Positions 8,880 through 17,806 of a DNA stretch of 64,000 bases are shown here, piece after piece. Source of the DNA: Alterisphingorhabdus sp038748365. Lineage in GTDB: Bacteria; Pseudomonadota; Alphaproteobacteria; Sphingomonadales; Sphingomonadaceae. The stretch is taken from NCBI GenBank assembly GCA_038748365.1, contig JBCDIZ010000004.1, positions 186,001 through 250,000 on the forward strand. The letters are read 5' to 3'. Each line of letters begins with the position of its first letter. Positions within the stretch are counted from its first letter, which is position 1. The notes beneath the pieces were generated by a model. It ran no database searches, was not told the origin of the DNA, and saw only the letters and a list, made by a program, of their open reading frames with translations. Both the position numbers and the translations under genes were made by a program.

Positions 8880-9278
8880 TCAATGCGGCGTAAATCCGCC
8901 AGCTATGGCCAGCGCATAGACTGACAGCCCGAGCAGCACCAACAGCGTCGCGATTGTGCCGATCATCCGACCGATTTGCGCCTTGCCTCCGTCCATGCCG
9001 ATACCATGGGCGATGCGTGCGAGCATGAACAGTGAACCGATACCCCAGAGCAGCATGCTGCCATGATCGGCAATCTCAACAGCAGCAATAAGCACCAGCA
9101 CAAAGGGCGCATTCTCAACAAAATTGGCTTGCGCCCGCATCCGACGTTGCAGCAGCTCATTGCCGCCATCGCCGATGCTGACTTTTGCGCTGCTGCGTAC
9201 CCGGCCAATTCTGATGGCGAGCCATATGTTGATCAGCGCGGCCATTGCGGCCATGGACAGGGTTATTGGGATTGTCAT
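8880..9278 (-). CDS. MAPEG family membrane protein
   Basis: Small integral membrane protein of the MAPEG superfamily (eicosanoid/glutathione metabolism-like). Of 132 residues, four hydrophobic segments are visible. The family signature falls in the second: QRRMRAQANFVENAPFVLVL, where the R-x-x-N-x-x-E-N pattern is typical. ATG at 9278 (MTIPITLS) is chosen because the first hydrophobic helix begins there; an upstream in-frame start would add 24 polar residues. Bacterial members are mostly uncharacterised; some have glutathione transferase or peroxidase activity. It lies upstream of the HExxH gene in the same direction. Confidence 0.85.
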   Translation of the reverse strand: MTIPITLSMAAMAALINIWLAIRIGRVRSSAKVSIGDGGNELLQRRMRAQANFVENAPFVLVLIAAVEIADHGSMLLWGIGSLFMLARIAHGIGMDGGKAQIGRMIGTIATLLVLLGLSVYALAIAGGFTPH

Positions 9279-9491
9279 GCAATGCGCCTCTTTGTTGTTC
9301 CATTTATCGAGTGAGGGAGCATGAAACTTCCTGACGATCCAGTCTTGCACTATTATGAAAAATCGCTATAGCCGCCGCTTCGCTTGCGCCGGAACTTTTG
9401 TCTGTCCGAATCGTTTGAAAGATTAGGATGTCTGCCCGGTCGCGGCAATTTGATAAACCACAGTTGATTTAATACGGAAGCAGGTGACACC

Positions 9492-9671
9492 ATGGCTGTC
9501 CCCAAAAGGAAGACAACGCCCTCCAAACGCGGTATGCGCCGTTCGCACGATGCTCTGAAGGCTGAGGCGTTTCAGGAATGCCCGAATTGCGGCGAATTGA
9601 TGCGTCCGCATCACATTTGCATGGCGTGCGGTTTTTATAATGGCCGGGAAATAATTGCTCCGCGCTACTAA
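9492..9671 (+). CDS. rpmF: 50S ribosomal protein L32
   Basis: Complete 59-residue L32, found by reading the plus strand. It starts MAVPKRKTTPSKRGMRRSHD, the conserved N-terminus. It carries a zinc ribbon CPNC (C30, C33) and CMAC (C43, C46), so it is the zinc-binding C+ form. It ends with FYNGREIIAPRY. L32 binds 23S rRNA near the peptidyl-transferase centre. It is followed by plsX after 64 bp, the common rpmF-plsX-fabH arrangement that links ribosome and membrane-lipid synthesis. A hairpin lies between the two genes. Confidence 0.96.
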   Translation: MAVPKRKTTPSKRGMRRSHDALKAEAFQECPNCGELMRPHHICMACGFYNGREIIAPRY

Positions 9672-9683
9672 ATACGCAATAGA

Positions 9684-9710
9684 CGGGTCTGTAGATATAA
9701 AACAGACCCG
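9684..9710 (+). terminator. hairpin between rpmF and plsX, possible attenuator
   Basis: CGGGTCTGT (9684-9692) pairs perfectly with ACAGACCCG (9702-9710) around a 9-nt loop. There is no T-run after it, so it is more likely an mRNA-processing or partial termination element that sets the L32/PlsX ratio than a full terminator. Confidence 0.4.
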
Positions 9711-9735
9711 ATAACGGGCTATTGCAGGATAGGGC

Positions 9736-10800
9736 ATGAAGCAACGAATTGCGATTGATGCAATGGGCGGCGACCATGGTGTCGCCGTTATGCTTGCTGG
9801 TGCTGCTCTGGCGCGGCATCGTCATGAGAGCTTTGAATTCCTGCTGGTTGGTGATCAGGCCCGTATTGAAAAAGCGCTGGATAATCACCCCGGCCTACGT
9901 TCTGCCTCAGAAATTCTCCACAGCGATAAACAGATAAGCGGTGATCTTCGCCCGAGCCAGGCGGTGCGCCAATCGCGTGGCACGTCGATCGGTATGGCGA
10001 TTGATGCGGTTAAGGCAGGGGAGGCCTCTGCTGCGGTCAGCGCCGGCAATACTGGCGCACTGATGGCGATTGCCAAGCTGGCCTTGCGCACCATGCCAGG
10101 CATTGATCGTCCGGCATTGGCGGCGTTGTTGCCGACATTGGGCGATCACGATGTCATCATGCTCGACCTTGGCGCCAACACCGAATGCGACGCCCGCAAT
10201 CTGGTGCAGTTTGCGGTTATGGGCGCGGCCTATTCGCGTATCCTCTACGATTTTGATGCGCCGCGGGTGCGGCTGCTCAATATCGGCACCGAGGATATGA
10301 AGGGTACCGATGACCTGCGCGATGCGGCGCAGATGCTGAAAGACGCGGTAAATCTGCCCATGGCTTTTGAAGGCTTTACCGAGGCCGACAAGATTTCGCG
10401 CGGCGATGTCGATGTTATCGTGTCCGATGGCTTTTCGGGCAATATTGCATTGAAAGCGGTGGAGGGCGCGGCACGTTTTGTCACCGACCTGCTCAAGCGC
10501 AGCTTTGCCAGCTCATTGCGCTCCAAATTCGGTTTTCTGATCTCGCGCCCGGCTACCGAATTGCTACGTCATCACCTTGATCCGAACAACCATAATGGCG
10601 CGGTTTTCCTTGGCCTGAATGGCGTGGTGGTGAAAAGCCATGGCAGCGCGGATGACAAGGGCGTGGCCAATGCGGTCGAGGTTGCGGCGCGGCTGGTGAA
10701 ATATGATGTCACCCAGCGTATTGTCGATGACCTTGGCAATTTTGATACCGGCGCCGATGTGCCGGATCAGAAACAGCCAGATCAGAAAAGGGCGGTGTAA
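9736..10800 (+). CDS. plsX: phosphate acyltransferase PlsX
   Basis: Converts acyl-ACP to acyl-phosphate, the acyl donor for PlsY in glycerolipid synthesis; a peripheral membrane enzyme. The N-terminus IAIDAMGGDHG is diagnostic. Further conserved blocks are AVSAGNTGALMA, RPALAALLPT, DLGANTECDARNL, NIGTEDMKGTD, DVIVSDGFSGNIALK and NGVVVKSHGSAD. The 354 residues are normal length. It directly precedes fabH with 1 bp between stop and the likely TTG start. The last residues (DQKQPDQKRAV) are a polar tail. Confidence 0.97.
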   Translation: MKQRIAIDAMGGDHGVAVMLAGAALARHRHESFEFLLVGDQARIEKALDNHPGLRSASEILHSDKQISGDLRPSQAVRQSRGTSIGMAIDAVKAGEASAAVSAGNTGALMAIAKLALRTMPGIDRPALAALLPTLGDHDVIMLDLGANTECDARNLVQFAVMGAAYSRILYDFDAPRVRLLNIGTEDMKGTDDLRDAAQMLKDAVNLPMAFEGFTEADKISRGDVDVIVSDGFSGNIALKAVEGAARFVTDLLKRSFASSLRSKFGFLISRPATELLRHHLDPNNHNGAVFLGLNGVVVKSHGSADDKGVANAVEVAARLVKYDVTQRIVDDLGNFDTGADVPDQKQPDQKRAV

Positions 10801-10801
10801 T

Positions 10802-11779
10802 TTGGCCGATATGCCGCGCTCCGTCATTATCGGCACCGGGTCAGCCCTGCCGCAAAAATGCGTCAGCAATGACGAACTGGCCCAGCAGCATAATATTGAC
10901 ACCAGCGATGAATGGATCCGCGAGCGTAGCGGCATCCGCCAGCGTTATATCGCTGGAGAGGGTGAGACCACGGCAACACTCGCGGTCGATGCTGCTAGTA
11001 AAGCGCTGGACGCTGCCGATATAGCCGCAGCGGAAGTTGATCTCATTATTGTAGCAACTGCTACGCCCGACAATACTTTCCCTGCCACCGCCACCAAGGT
11101 GCAGCATATGCTGGGCACCTCGGGCGGCATCGCTTTCGATGTTGCGGCGGTGTGCTCGGGCTTTGTTTATGCCATAACCGTTGCTGATGCGATGCTGCGC
11201 GCAGGGCAGGCGCGCAATGCGCTGGTGATCGGCGCCGAGACTTTCAGCCGCATATTGGACTGGACCGACCGAACCACCTGTGTGCTTTTCGGCGATGGCG
11301 CGGGAGCAGTCGTGTTGCAGGCGCAGATGGACCATAGCGATCGTGGGATATTGGCGAGCCGTTTGCATGCCGATGGCAGTCAACATGATCTGCTCTATGT
11401 CGATGGCGGCCCGTCCACCACCCAGACCGTCGGGCATTTACGCATGCAGGGCCGTGAGGTGTTTCGCCAGGCAGTCGGTAATCTGAGCGCGGTCATGCAC
11501 GAGGTGTTGCATGATGTGGGGCTGAGCCCCGCTGATATTGGCTGGGTTGTGCCGCATCAGGCCAATCAACGCATATTGAATGCTACTGTGCGCAAACTGG
11601 GCTTGCCGCTGGATAAGCTGATTGTGACCGTCGACAAACATGCCAATACTTCTGCTGCTTCTGTGCCGCTGGCGCTGGATACCGGAGTACGCGATGGCCG
11701 GATCAAAACCGGTGATCTGCTGATATTGGAAGCCATGGGCGGAGGCTTCACCTGGGGTGCGGTAGCGCTGCGTTTTTAA
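10802..11779 (+). CDS. fabH: beta-ketoacyl-ACP synthase III FabH
   Basis: Condenses acetyl-CoA with malonyl-ACP to start type II fatty-acid synthesis. The catalytic triad is visible: Cys in DVAAVCSGFVYA, His in VVPHQANQRI and Asn in KHANTSAASVPLAL. GDGAGAVVL and EAMGGGFTWGAVALRF at the C-terminus are also standard. I favour the TTG at 10802 (MADMPRSVII), because AAAAGGGCGG lies about 8 bp upstream. The ATG at 10811 is the alternative and would put the site about 18 bp away. Translation is probably coupled to plsX. Confidence 0.96.
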   Translation: MADMPRSVIIGTGSALPQKCVSNDELAQQHNIDTSDEWIRERSGIRQRYIAGEGETTATLAVDAASKALDAADIAAAEVDLIIVATATPDNTFPATATKVQHMLGTSGGIAFDVAAVCSGFVYAITVADAMLRAGQARNALVIGAETFSRILDWTDRTTCVLFGDGAGAVVLQAQMDHSDRGILASRLHADGSQHDLLYVDGGPSTTQTVGHLRMQGREVFRQAVGNLSAVMHEVLHDVGLSPADIGWVVPHQANQRILNATVRKLGLPLDKLIVTVDKHANTSAASVPLALDTGVRDGRIKTGDLLILEAMGGGFTWGAVALRF

Positions 11780-11885
11780 TCTATCGCGCAACCCCCTGTT
11801 TTTGCAGGCCGGTTTATGGCATAGAGTGGAATCATCCATAGGTCAGAATGTCGATTCAGGCGGGATAACGGTAAAGGAATTAGCT

Positions 11886-12185
11886 ATGCGTTCTGTAGGT
11901 ACTTTGACCCGTGCTGATCTGGCGGACACGATCAATCGGCAGGTTGGCCTCTCGCGAGCGGATTCAGCGCAGATGGTTGAATCGATTATCGACCATATTT
12001 GCGATGCCCTGATCGATGGCGAGCATGTCAAAATTTCCGGTTTCGGCACCTTTTTGCTGCGCGATAAAGGCGAGCGTGTCGGGCGCAATCCCAAGACGGG
12101 TGTTGAGGTTCCCATCACCCCGCGCCGGGTTCTGACATTCCGCGCCAGCCAGTTGATGAAACAGCGCATAGTTGCAGGCGACTGA
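11886..12185 (+). CDS. ihfA: integration host factor subunit alpha
   Basis: DNA-bending nucleoid protein subunit; it dimerises with IHF-beta and acts in transcription, replication and recombination. Of 99 residues, the beta-arm signature is seen as FGTFLLRDKGERVGRNPKTG followed by VPITPRRVLTFRASQLMK. The start at 11886 (MRSVGTLTRADLAD) follows AAAGGA. A longer in-frame extension from 11802 is unlikely since family members begin near this ATG. It sits in the usual place between fabH and a MerR regulator gene. Confidence 0.95.
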   Translation: MRSVGTLTRADLADTINRQVGLSRADSAQMVESIIDHICDALIDGEHVKISGFGTFLLRDKGERVGRNPKTGVEVPITPRRVLTFRASQLMKQRIVAGD

Positions 12186-12209
12186 TTTCTCTGGCAGAAT
12201 CGCATTTGA

Positions 12210-12228
12210 AACAGGGCATGACCCTGTT
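12210..12228 (+). terminator. hairpin between ihfA and merR
   Basis: AACAGGG (12210-12216) and CCCTGTT (12222-12228) form a perfect 7-bp stem with a 5-nt loop. No T-run follows. It may reduce read-through or stabilise the ihfA mRNA end. Confidence 0.35.
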
Positions 12229-12242
12229 GAATGGCGGTATAC

Positions 12243-12665
12243 ATGCAAAAATCAGATGATGCGCTGCGCACCATCGGCGAGGTATCCGAGGCGCTTTCGG
12301 TAAAACCCCATATATTGCGTTATTGGGAAGAGCAGTTTTCGATGCTCAACCCTTTGAAGCGTGCCGGCGGTCGACGCTATTATCGCAGCGCTGATATTGC
12401 GCTGTTGCGCCGGATTGACCGTCTTCTCAACGAAGAAGGCTATACCATTAAGGGCGCACATAAGGCGCTCAAAAACGGCGATACACAAAGCCCGATTGAG
12501 CAGGATGGAGAAGCCGACTCGTCTCTTTTCAATCCTGGCGAAGAAAACACTGCGGCAGAGCCTATGCTGCCCTTGGACGGTAACAGCAGCGTATCAGAAT
12601 CCATGCTGATAGAATTACGCGCGATTCGCAGCGAACTGGTTGATGCGTTGAACAAGGCTGATTGA
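12243..12665 (+). CDS. MerR family transcriptional regulator
   Basis: DNA-binding regulator of 140 residues. The winged helix (RTIGEVSEALSVKPHILRYW, then LKRAGGRRYYRSADIALLRR) and the following helix (IDRLLNEEGYTIKGAHKALK) are typical of the MerR proteins found next to ihfA in alphaproteobacteria. The C-terminal half is acidic and lacks effector-binding cysteines, so it is not a metal sensor. The start at 12243 has GGCGG 5 bp upstream; an earlier ATG at 12231 would add four residues. Its target genes are unknown. Confidence 0.88.
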   Translation: MQKSDDALRTIGEVSEALSVKPHILRYWEEQFSMLNPLKRAGGRRYYRSADIALLRRIDRLLNEEGYTIKGAHKALKNGDTQSPIEQDGEADSSLFNPGEENTAAEPMLPLDGNSSVSESMLIELRAIRSELVDALNKAD

Positions 12666-12679
12666 GTTTTCCACAAGGG

Positions 12680-13225
12680 CTAATGCCGTGCTTCCGGGCC
12701 GAGTTCCGGGTCAATATCACGCGGCCTGACCAGCAGCTCGAGTTTTGCATTGGCACTGCCAAGGTCTTTCCAACTGGCAATATCTATCTTCAATATCGCC
12801 AGCGCGCCGGTCGGGAACTTCTCCTCGACATGATCGCGCATCGGGCTGCTGCCATCATCGGGCACCAGTTCGAGGATAAGGTCTTCCAGCCCGGGATTGT
12901 GTCCTGCTATCATCACAACCGACTTGGTATCGCTTTGTTCGCGCAACAATTCCAATAGTGTTGCTGATGATGCGAGATAGATGCGCCGGTCCCATTGGGT
13001 GCCGAGCTTTGCGCCAAGCCGGGTTTCAATCTGCTCCAGCGTTGCCACGACCCGCGCTGCCGGGGACGCGACAACCGCATCAAATTGCAGATGGTTGGTC
13101 TTGATGTACTCGCCCATTAGTCCGGCGCCTTTGATCCCGCGGCCATTGAGCGGTCGGTCAAAATCGCGACTGCGGCCATCGGACCAGTCTGACTTGGCAT
13201 GTCGAAGAACCGCCAATGTTTTCAT
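12680..13225 (-). CDS. histidine phosphatase family protein, SixA-like
   Basis: Phosphohistidine/phosphoesterase of the histidine phosphatase superfamily. The catalytic LRHAKSDW is at residues 7-14 with the nucleophile His9. Also present are RPLNGRGIKGAGLMGEYI and the second-His motif VVMIAGHNPGLEDLI. The 181 residues and RHA wording match SixA-type proteins, known in E. coli to dephosphorylate the ArcB phosphotransfer domain; whether this one does so is unknown. The start ATG overlaps the helicase stop by 4 bp (ATGA), so the two are co-translated. Confidence 0.88.
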   Translation of the reverse strand: MKTLAVLRHAKSDWSDGRSRDFDRPLNGRGIKGAGLMGEYIKTNHLQFDAVVASPAARVVATLEQIETRLGAKLGTQWDRRIYLASSATLLELLREQSDTKSVVMIAGHNPGLEDLILELVPDDGSSPMRDHVEEKFPTGALAILKIDIASWKDLGSANAKLELLVRPRDIDPELGPEARH

Positions 13226-16020
13226 AATGCTGTCTGGTCCTGATGGGGCTGATGGGACGACTCGTGTTTTTGACTTTGAACCGCCAGCACCGCCTCTGCA
13301 AGCGTTACTCTTCGGACGGTCGTGCCCTCCGGAAAAGCACTCAGCAACCGCGAAGGGAAAGCAGCGGACAAAACCACGAAATGGCCATGGTCCTGTTTAG
13401 AGCGGATCAGGCGGCCAAAGGCCTGCGCCAGCCGCGCCTTGATAATCTGGTCATCATAAGAACTCCCGCCATTGGCGAGCTTGCGAGCCTTATGGACGAT
13501 ACTGGGCTTGGGCCAGGGCACGCCTTCCATCACCACCAGCCGCAGCGAATGGCCGGGCACATCCACGCCATCGCGCAGCGCATCGGTGCCGAGCAGGGTC
13601 GCGCGTGGATCATCGCGGAAGATATCCACCAAAGTGCCGGTATCAATCGGATCGACATGCTGGGCATAGAGCGGCAGGCCATGCTCGGCCAGCCGGTCGG
13701 CAATACGGCCATGCACCGCGCGCAGCCGCCGGATCGCAGTGAACAGCCCGAGCGCACCGCCCTCAGACGCCTCGACCAGCCGGGCATAGCCATTGGCAAG
13801 CGCCGCAATATCGCCGCGCTTGATATCGGTGACGATCAGAATTTCCGCCTGTCGGCCATAATCAAATGGGCTTTTGGCCGAGAATTGCATCGCCTCACCG
13901 GGCAGATGCGCCGCGCCGCTGCGGGCAATCGCCTGCGGCCAGTCATCGCCGCTTTTGAGCGTTGCCGATGTCACCATGACGCCATGGGCGGGCTCCAATA
14001 CGGTTTTAGCCAGCGGCCGGGTCGGGTCGATCCAGCGACGGTGCAAGCCGATATCATATTCGCGGCCTTCAAAGCGGTCGACGGCGAGCCAATCGATAAA
14101 ATCACTATCCGCCGGACCGCCGAGCGCCGAGAGCATGGAGAGCCACGCGGTCAGGCTATCGGTGCGCCAGCCGAGGCTGCCCAATGCGCCCTCAATCCGC
14201 GCCCGGGCCGGGCCGTCCATCCAATCCGGGCCATCGACCAGCAGTGCCTCGAGTCGCTTGCCCAATGTGATCAGCGGTTTGAGCAGCCGGTCAATCGCAC
14301 TCGCGGCCTTGGCGGCCGCTTCGAGCAATTCGCCACTCAGCTCCGCACATTCGGTTTCGAGGCCATAGCCTGCATCTTGGGAACCACTCTCATCGCGGGC
14401 ATAGACCAGCGCCCGTATCGCGGCGAACAGCGCTTCAATCTCGCCCTGTGGTACGCCTTCGATCAGCCGCTGTAGCCAGCCCTCACCGGGCAGCAGGCTG
14501 GCGGCCATACGCGCCGCCTCAATCGCTGCGCCGCCCTCGCTATCATAGCTGGCAACATCCGCCAGTCGCGCGGCAAGGCCCCGCCTTCGTCCACGGGAAT
14601 TGCCTTCGGGTCCGATCACCCAGCGGCGGATTTCTATCGCTTCTTGTCCGGTCAGCGCAGCGGAGAACATGCTGTCGGCGGCATCGAACAGATGATGCCC
14701 CTCATCAAAGATGATGCGGCTGGCATGGTTCTGCTCCTCGCGCCCGCGCACCGCATTGACCATCACCAGCGCATGGTTGGCGATGACGATATCCGCCTGT
14801 GCACTGGCGCGACTGGCCTTCTCAATGAAGCATTTGCGGTAGTGCGCGCAGCCGGCATAGATGCATTCGCCGCGCCGGTCAGTCAGCGCGGTGGTGCCCT
14901 TGCGGCGGAATAGAGTGGGCAGCCAGCCCGGCATATCGCCGCCAATCATATCGCCATCGCGGGTATAGGCGGCCCAACGCGCCACCAGCTGTGCAAAGAT
15001 CGCCGGGCGACCACTAAAGCCGCCTTGCAGCGCATCCTCCAAATTGAGCAGACAAAGATAATTTTCGCGCCCCTTGCGCACCACCACCTTGTGTTTCAGC
15101 ACCTTGGCATCGGGATAGATGCGATGCGTTTCCTGTCGCAATTGCCGTTGCAGTGCCTTGGTATAGGTCGACACCCAGACCGCACCGTCCGCTTCCGCAG
15201 CCCAGAGCGAGGCGGGGGCGAGATAGCCCAAAGTCTTGCCGATGCCGGTACCCGCCTCGGCAAGCAACATATTGGGCGCGTCGCGGCGCTCGCGCGGACT
15301 AAAGACCCGCGCTGCCGATTTGGCATAGGCGACCTGTCCCTCCCGCTTTTCTGCGCCTTGGCCGGTCAGTGCGTCGAGCTGGTCGATCACCATCTCTTCA
15401 TCGAGCGTGACCGTGCCGGGGGCAGGGCGGGGTGCTTCTTCCTCCCATTCGGAAAGGCGTGAGAACAGCCATTTCTCCGCACGTTCGGGCTTGGGCAGGC
15501 GCCTGATAACTTCGCCAGACCATGCCCAGCGCTGGCGGTTCAGCGCTTGCGCAACATCCCATGCGCCTTCGCGCTCGGCCCAATCGGGGGATTGCAGGGT
15601 GGTGAGCAGGGTCTCGGCAGCGGCGTGGAGCAGGGCAGGGACATCGGGATCGGAAACGCCCACATCTCCGTTCGCCTCGAGCGAAGTCGAGAGGCCGTTA
15701 CGAGACTGTTGGGGTGTCTCGACTGCGCTCGACACGAACGGGTTAGAGAGGTTTAATGCTCTCAAAAAACCCGCCGGGGTCGGCACCATAAACCGCGCCG
15801 GATGCACGAATGCAAACAGCTCCAACAGGTCCAGCCCGGAAATATCCGCATAACCGATCCGCTGCCCGATCAGCGGCGCGTTGAGCAGGATCACCGGGGT
15901 ATCCGCCGCCAGCGCCACCGCTTCGCCGCGGCCCAGCCGCTGGGTCTCGCCCTGATTATCGCGCAGCCAGATACCGCTATGGCTTGCATGAATGGCAGGA
16001 AAGGCTAGGGGATGGGCCAT
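13222..16020 (-). CDS. ATP-dependent DNA helicase, DinG/YoaA (XPD-like) family
   Basis: Superfamily 2 helicase of 932 residues, expected to unwind DNA 5'-3' during repair. Walker A AEAGTGIGKT and a following YLAPASLWA segment, a DEAH-type box IIFDEGHHLFDA, and motifs VMVTSATL and QAFGRLIRSKQDHG are visible. Cysteines between motifs I and II (YLCLLNLE, GECIYAGCAHYRKCFIEKA) fit the iron-sulphur cluster site of XPD/DinG. The first 130 residues are a sphingomonad-type N-terminal extension. A palindromic repeat encodes residues about 93-118 there. Divergent from lysS, 45 bp apart. Confidence 0.9.
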   Translation of the reverse strand: MAHPLAFPAIHASHSGIWLRDNQGETQRLGRGEAVALAADTPVILLNAPLIGQRIGYADISGLDLLELFAFVHPARFMVPTPAGFLRALNLSNPFVSSAVETPQQSRNGLSTSLEANGDVGVSDPDVPALLHAAAETLLTTLQSPDWAEREGAWDVAQALNRQRWAWSGEVIRRLPKPERAEKWLFSRLSEWEEEAPRPAPGTVTLDEEMVIDQLDALTGQGAEKREGQVAYAKSAARVFSPRERRDAPNMLLAEAGTGIGKTLGYLAPASLWAAEADGAVWVSTYTKALQRQLRQETHRIYPDAKVLKHKVVVRKGRENYLCLLNLEDALQGGFSGRPAIFAQLVARWAAYTRDGDMIGGDMPGWLPTLFRRKGTTALTDRRGECIYAGCAHYRKCFIEKASRASAQADIVIANHALVMVNAVRGREEQNHASRIIFDEGHHLFDAADSMFSAALTGQEAIEIRRWVIGPEGNSRGRRRGLAARLADVASYDSEGGAAIEAARMAASLLPGEGWLQRLIEGVPQGEIEALFAAIRALVYARDESGSQDAGYGLETECAELSGELLEAAAKAASAIDRLLKPLITLGKRLEALLVDGPDWMDGPARARIEGALGSLGWRTDSLTAWLSMLSALGGPADSDFIDWLAVDRFEGREYDIGLHRRWIDPTRPLAKTVLEPAHGVMVTSATLKSGDDWPQAIARSGAAHLPGEAMQFSAKSPFDYGRQAEILIVTDIKRGDIAALANGYARLVEASEGGALGLFTAIRRLRAVHGRIADRLAEHGLPLYAQHVDPIDTGTLVDIFRDDPRATLLGTDALRDGVDVPGHSLRLVVMEGVPWPKPSIVHKARKLANGGSSYDDQIIKARLAQAFGRLIRSKQDHGHFVVLSAAFPSRLLSAFPEGTTVRRVTLAEAVLAVQSQKHESSHQPHQDQTAL
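15668..15741. repeat. palindromic repeat inside the helicase gene
   Basis: Arms of 26 nt (15668-15693 and 15716-15741) begin CCGTTCG and end CGAACGG. They pair at 23 of 26 positions around a 22-nt loop. The same end sequences recur at 17663-17788, 18983-19063 and 62272-62288. Here it is translated in frame as part of the helicase (NPFVSSAVETPQQSRNG...). Confidence 0.8.
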
Positions 16021-16065
16021 GGGCCGAGTCCTAACCCGAACCAGAACGAAATGGAAACAAATAAG

Positions 16066-17652
16066 ATGGATTATCGCGAAGCAGCAATGACCTCAAAGGC
16101 CTGGCCGTTTGAAGAGGCACGCAAGCTGCTGAAACGTTTCCGCGATGACAAGGGCAAGCCGACGACAAAGCCTGGTGGCTCGCTGATGCTGTTCGAGACC
16201 GGCTATGGCCCCTCGGGTCTGCCGCATATCGGCACGTTTAACGAGGTGCTGCGCACCACCATGGTTCGCCGTGCTTATGAGACGCTGACAGGTGGCGAAC
16301 CGACGCGGCTGGTGGCTTTTTCGGATGATATGGATGGTTTTCGCAAGGTGCCGGGCAATGTTCCCAATCAGGATATGCTGGCTGAGCATCTGCACAAACC
16401 GCTGACTCAGGTGCCCGATCCGTTCGGCGAATATGAGAGCTTTGCGCATCACAACAATGCGCGGCTGCGCCAGTTTCTCGACCAGTACGGCTTCGACTAT
16501 GAGTTCATGTCCTCGACCGAGCAATATCAGTCGGGCGCGTTTGACGAGACGCTGAAGCTTGTACTCCAGCGCTACCAGCAGATTATGGACATCATGCTGC
16601 CGACGCTCGGCAAAGAGCGGCAGGCGACCTATTCGCCGGTGCTGCCGATCAGCCCCAAAACCGGCCATGTGCTGCAGGTACCGGTTGAGGTGGTCGATGC
16701 CGGCGCCGGTCTGGTGCGTTTCGAGGATCAGGGCGAGATGGTTGAGCACAATATCCTCTCCGGCGGCGCCAAGCTGCAATGGAAGGTCGACTGGGCGATG
16801 CGCTGGACGGCACTCGGCGTCGATTATGAAATGTACGGCAAGGACCTCACGGATAGCGGCGTGCAGTCGGGCAAGATTGCCAAGGTCCTCGGCGCGCGCA
16901 AGCCGGAGGGGCTGATCTATGAGATGTTCCTTGATGACAAGGGCGAGAAAATCTCCAAGTCCAAGGGCAATGGCCTCAGCATTGAGGAATGGCTGCGCTA
17001 TGGCAGCGAGGAGAGCCTAGCTTTCTATATCTATCGCGAACCGAAATCGGCCAAACAACTGCATCTCGGTGTGATCCCGCGTGCGGTCGATGAGTATTTC
17101 CAGTTCCGCACCAATTGGCACGATCAGGCCGAGGACAAGCGCTTGGGGAACCCGGTGCACCATGTGCATAATGGCGCGGTGCCCGAGGAAAGCATCCCGG
17201 TCACCTTCGGTCTGCTCCTTAACCTTGCAAGCGTTTTGGGAGCGGAAGCCAATAGCGAAACCGTTGCGGAGTATCTCGACAATTATATCGGCGAACCGAC
17301 CTCTGCCCCCGAACTTGATGCATTGATCGACAATGCCGTCAACTACACCCACGATCATATAGCACCGCAATTGCAACGTAGGAAAGCGGAAGGTAGCGAG
17401 GTCGCTGCGCTGGAACGGCTGGATAGCGAACTGGCGGCTCTCCCCGCCAACACGCCCGCCGAGGATATCCAGACCATCGTCTATACCATCGGCAAGGATG
17501 AGGCCTATGGCTTCGGCAATCTGCGCGACTGGTTCAAGGCGCTGTACGAGACGCTGCTCGGCTCTGAACAAGGCCCGCGCATGGGCAGCTTTATCGCGCT
17601 GTACGGCGTTGAGAATACACGCAAGCTGATCGCCGAGGCGTTGGCGAATTAA
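16066..17652 (+). CDS. lysS: lysine--tRNA ligase, class I
   Basis: Attaches lysine to tRNA-Lys. It belongs to the class I LysRS fold, standard for alphaproteobacteria and archaea but not for most bacteria. The HIGH-like motif is PSGLPHIGTF (HIGT at about 54-57) and the KMSKS-like motif is EKISKSKGNGLS. Others include DDMDGFRKVPGN and YGKDLTDSGVQSGKI. I chose ATG 16066 (MDYREAAMTSKAW) since family proteins begin close to SKAWPFEEA. Starts at 16051 or 16012 are possible, but the latter would overlap the divergent helicase gene. A hairpin-rich repeat follows and may end transcription. Confidence 0.95.
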   Translation: MDYREAAMTSKAWPFEEARKLLKRFRDDKGKPTTKPGGSLMLFETGYGPSGLPHIGTFNEVLRTTMVRRAYETLTGGEPTRLVAFSDDMDGFRKVPGNVPNQDMLAEHLHKPLTQVPDPFGEYESFAHHNNARLRQFLDQYGFDYEFMSSTEQYQSGAFDETLKLVLQRYQQIMDIMLPTLGKERQATYSPVLPISPKTGHVLQVPVEVVDAGAGLVRFEDQGEMVEHNILSGGAKLQWKVDWAMRWTALGVDYEMYGKDLTDSGVQSGKIAKVLGARKPEGLIYEMFLDDKGEKISKSKGNGLSIEEWLRYGSEESLAFYIYREPKSAKQLHLGVIPRAVDEYFQFRTNWHDQAEDKRLGNPVHHVHNGAVPEESIPVTFGLLLNLASVLGAEANSETVAEYLDNYIGEPTSAPELDALIDNAVNYTHDHIAPQLQRRKAEGSEVAALERLDSELAALPANTPAEDIQTIVYTIGKDEAYGFGNLRDWFKALYETLLGSEQGPRMGSFIALYGVENTRKLIAEALAN

Positions 17653-17662
17653 ACATACTGTT

Positions 17663-17788
17663 CCGTTCGTGTCGAGCGAAGTCGAGACACATGCCCAGCA
17701 GAACGGCATCTCGACTACGTTGCTTCGGCAACGTAGTTTATCCAGAGCGCCTGCCTTGGCAGGCAGTCGAAGGGCTCGATGCGAACGG
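17663..17788. repeat. composite palindromic repeat after lysS
   Basis: Outer arms starting CCGTTCGTGTCGAGCG (17663) and ending GCTCGATGCGAACGG (17788) enclose two extra hairpins. One is a 9-bp stem with a TTCG loop at 17715-17736; the other is a 7-bp stem GCCTGCC/GGCAGGC at 17749-17764. It fills the lysS to asparaginase-like gene gap and may act as a terminator. Confidence 0.75.
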
Positions 17789-17806
17789 TTTTGAGGAACT
17801 GGATAT

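Noticed and set aside
13243..14475. 410-codon plus-strand reading frame
   Set aside because: Antisense of the helicase gene; composition is rich in Arg/Gln/His as expected of a shadow.
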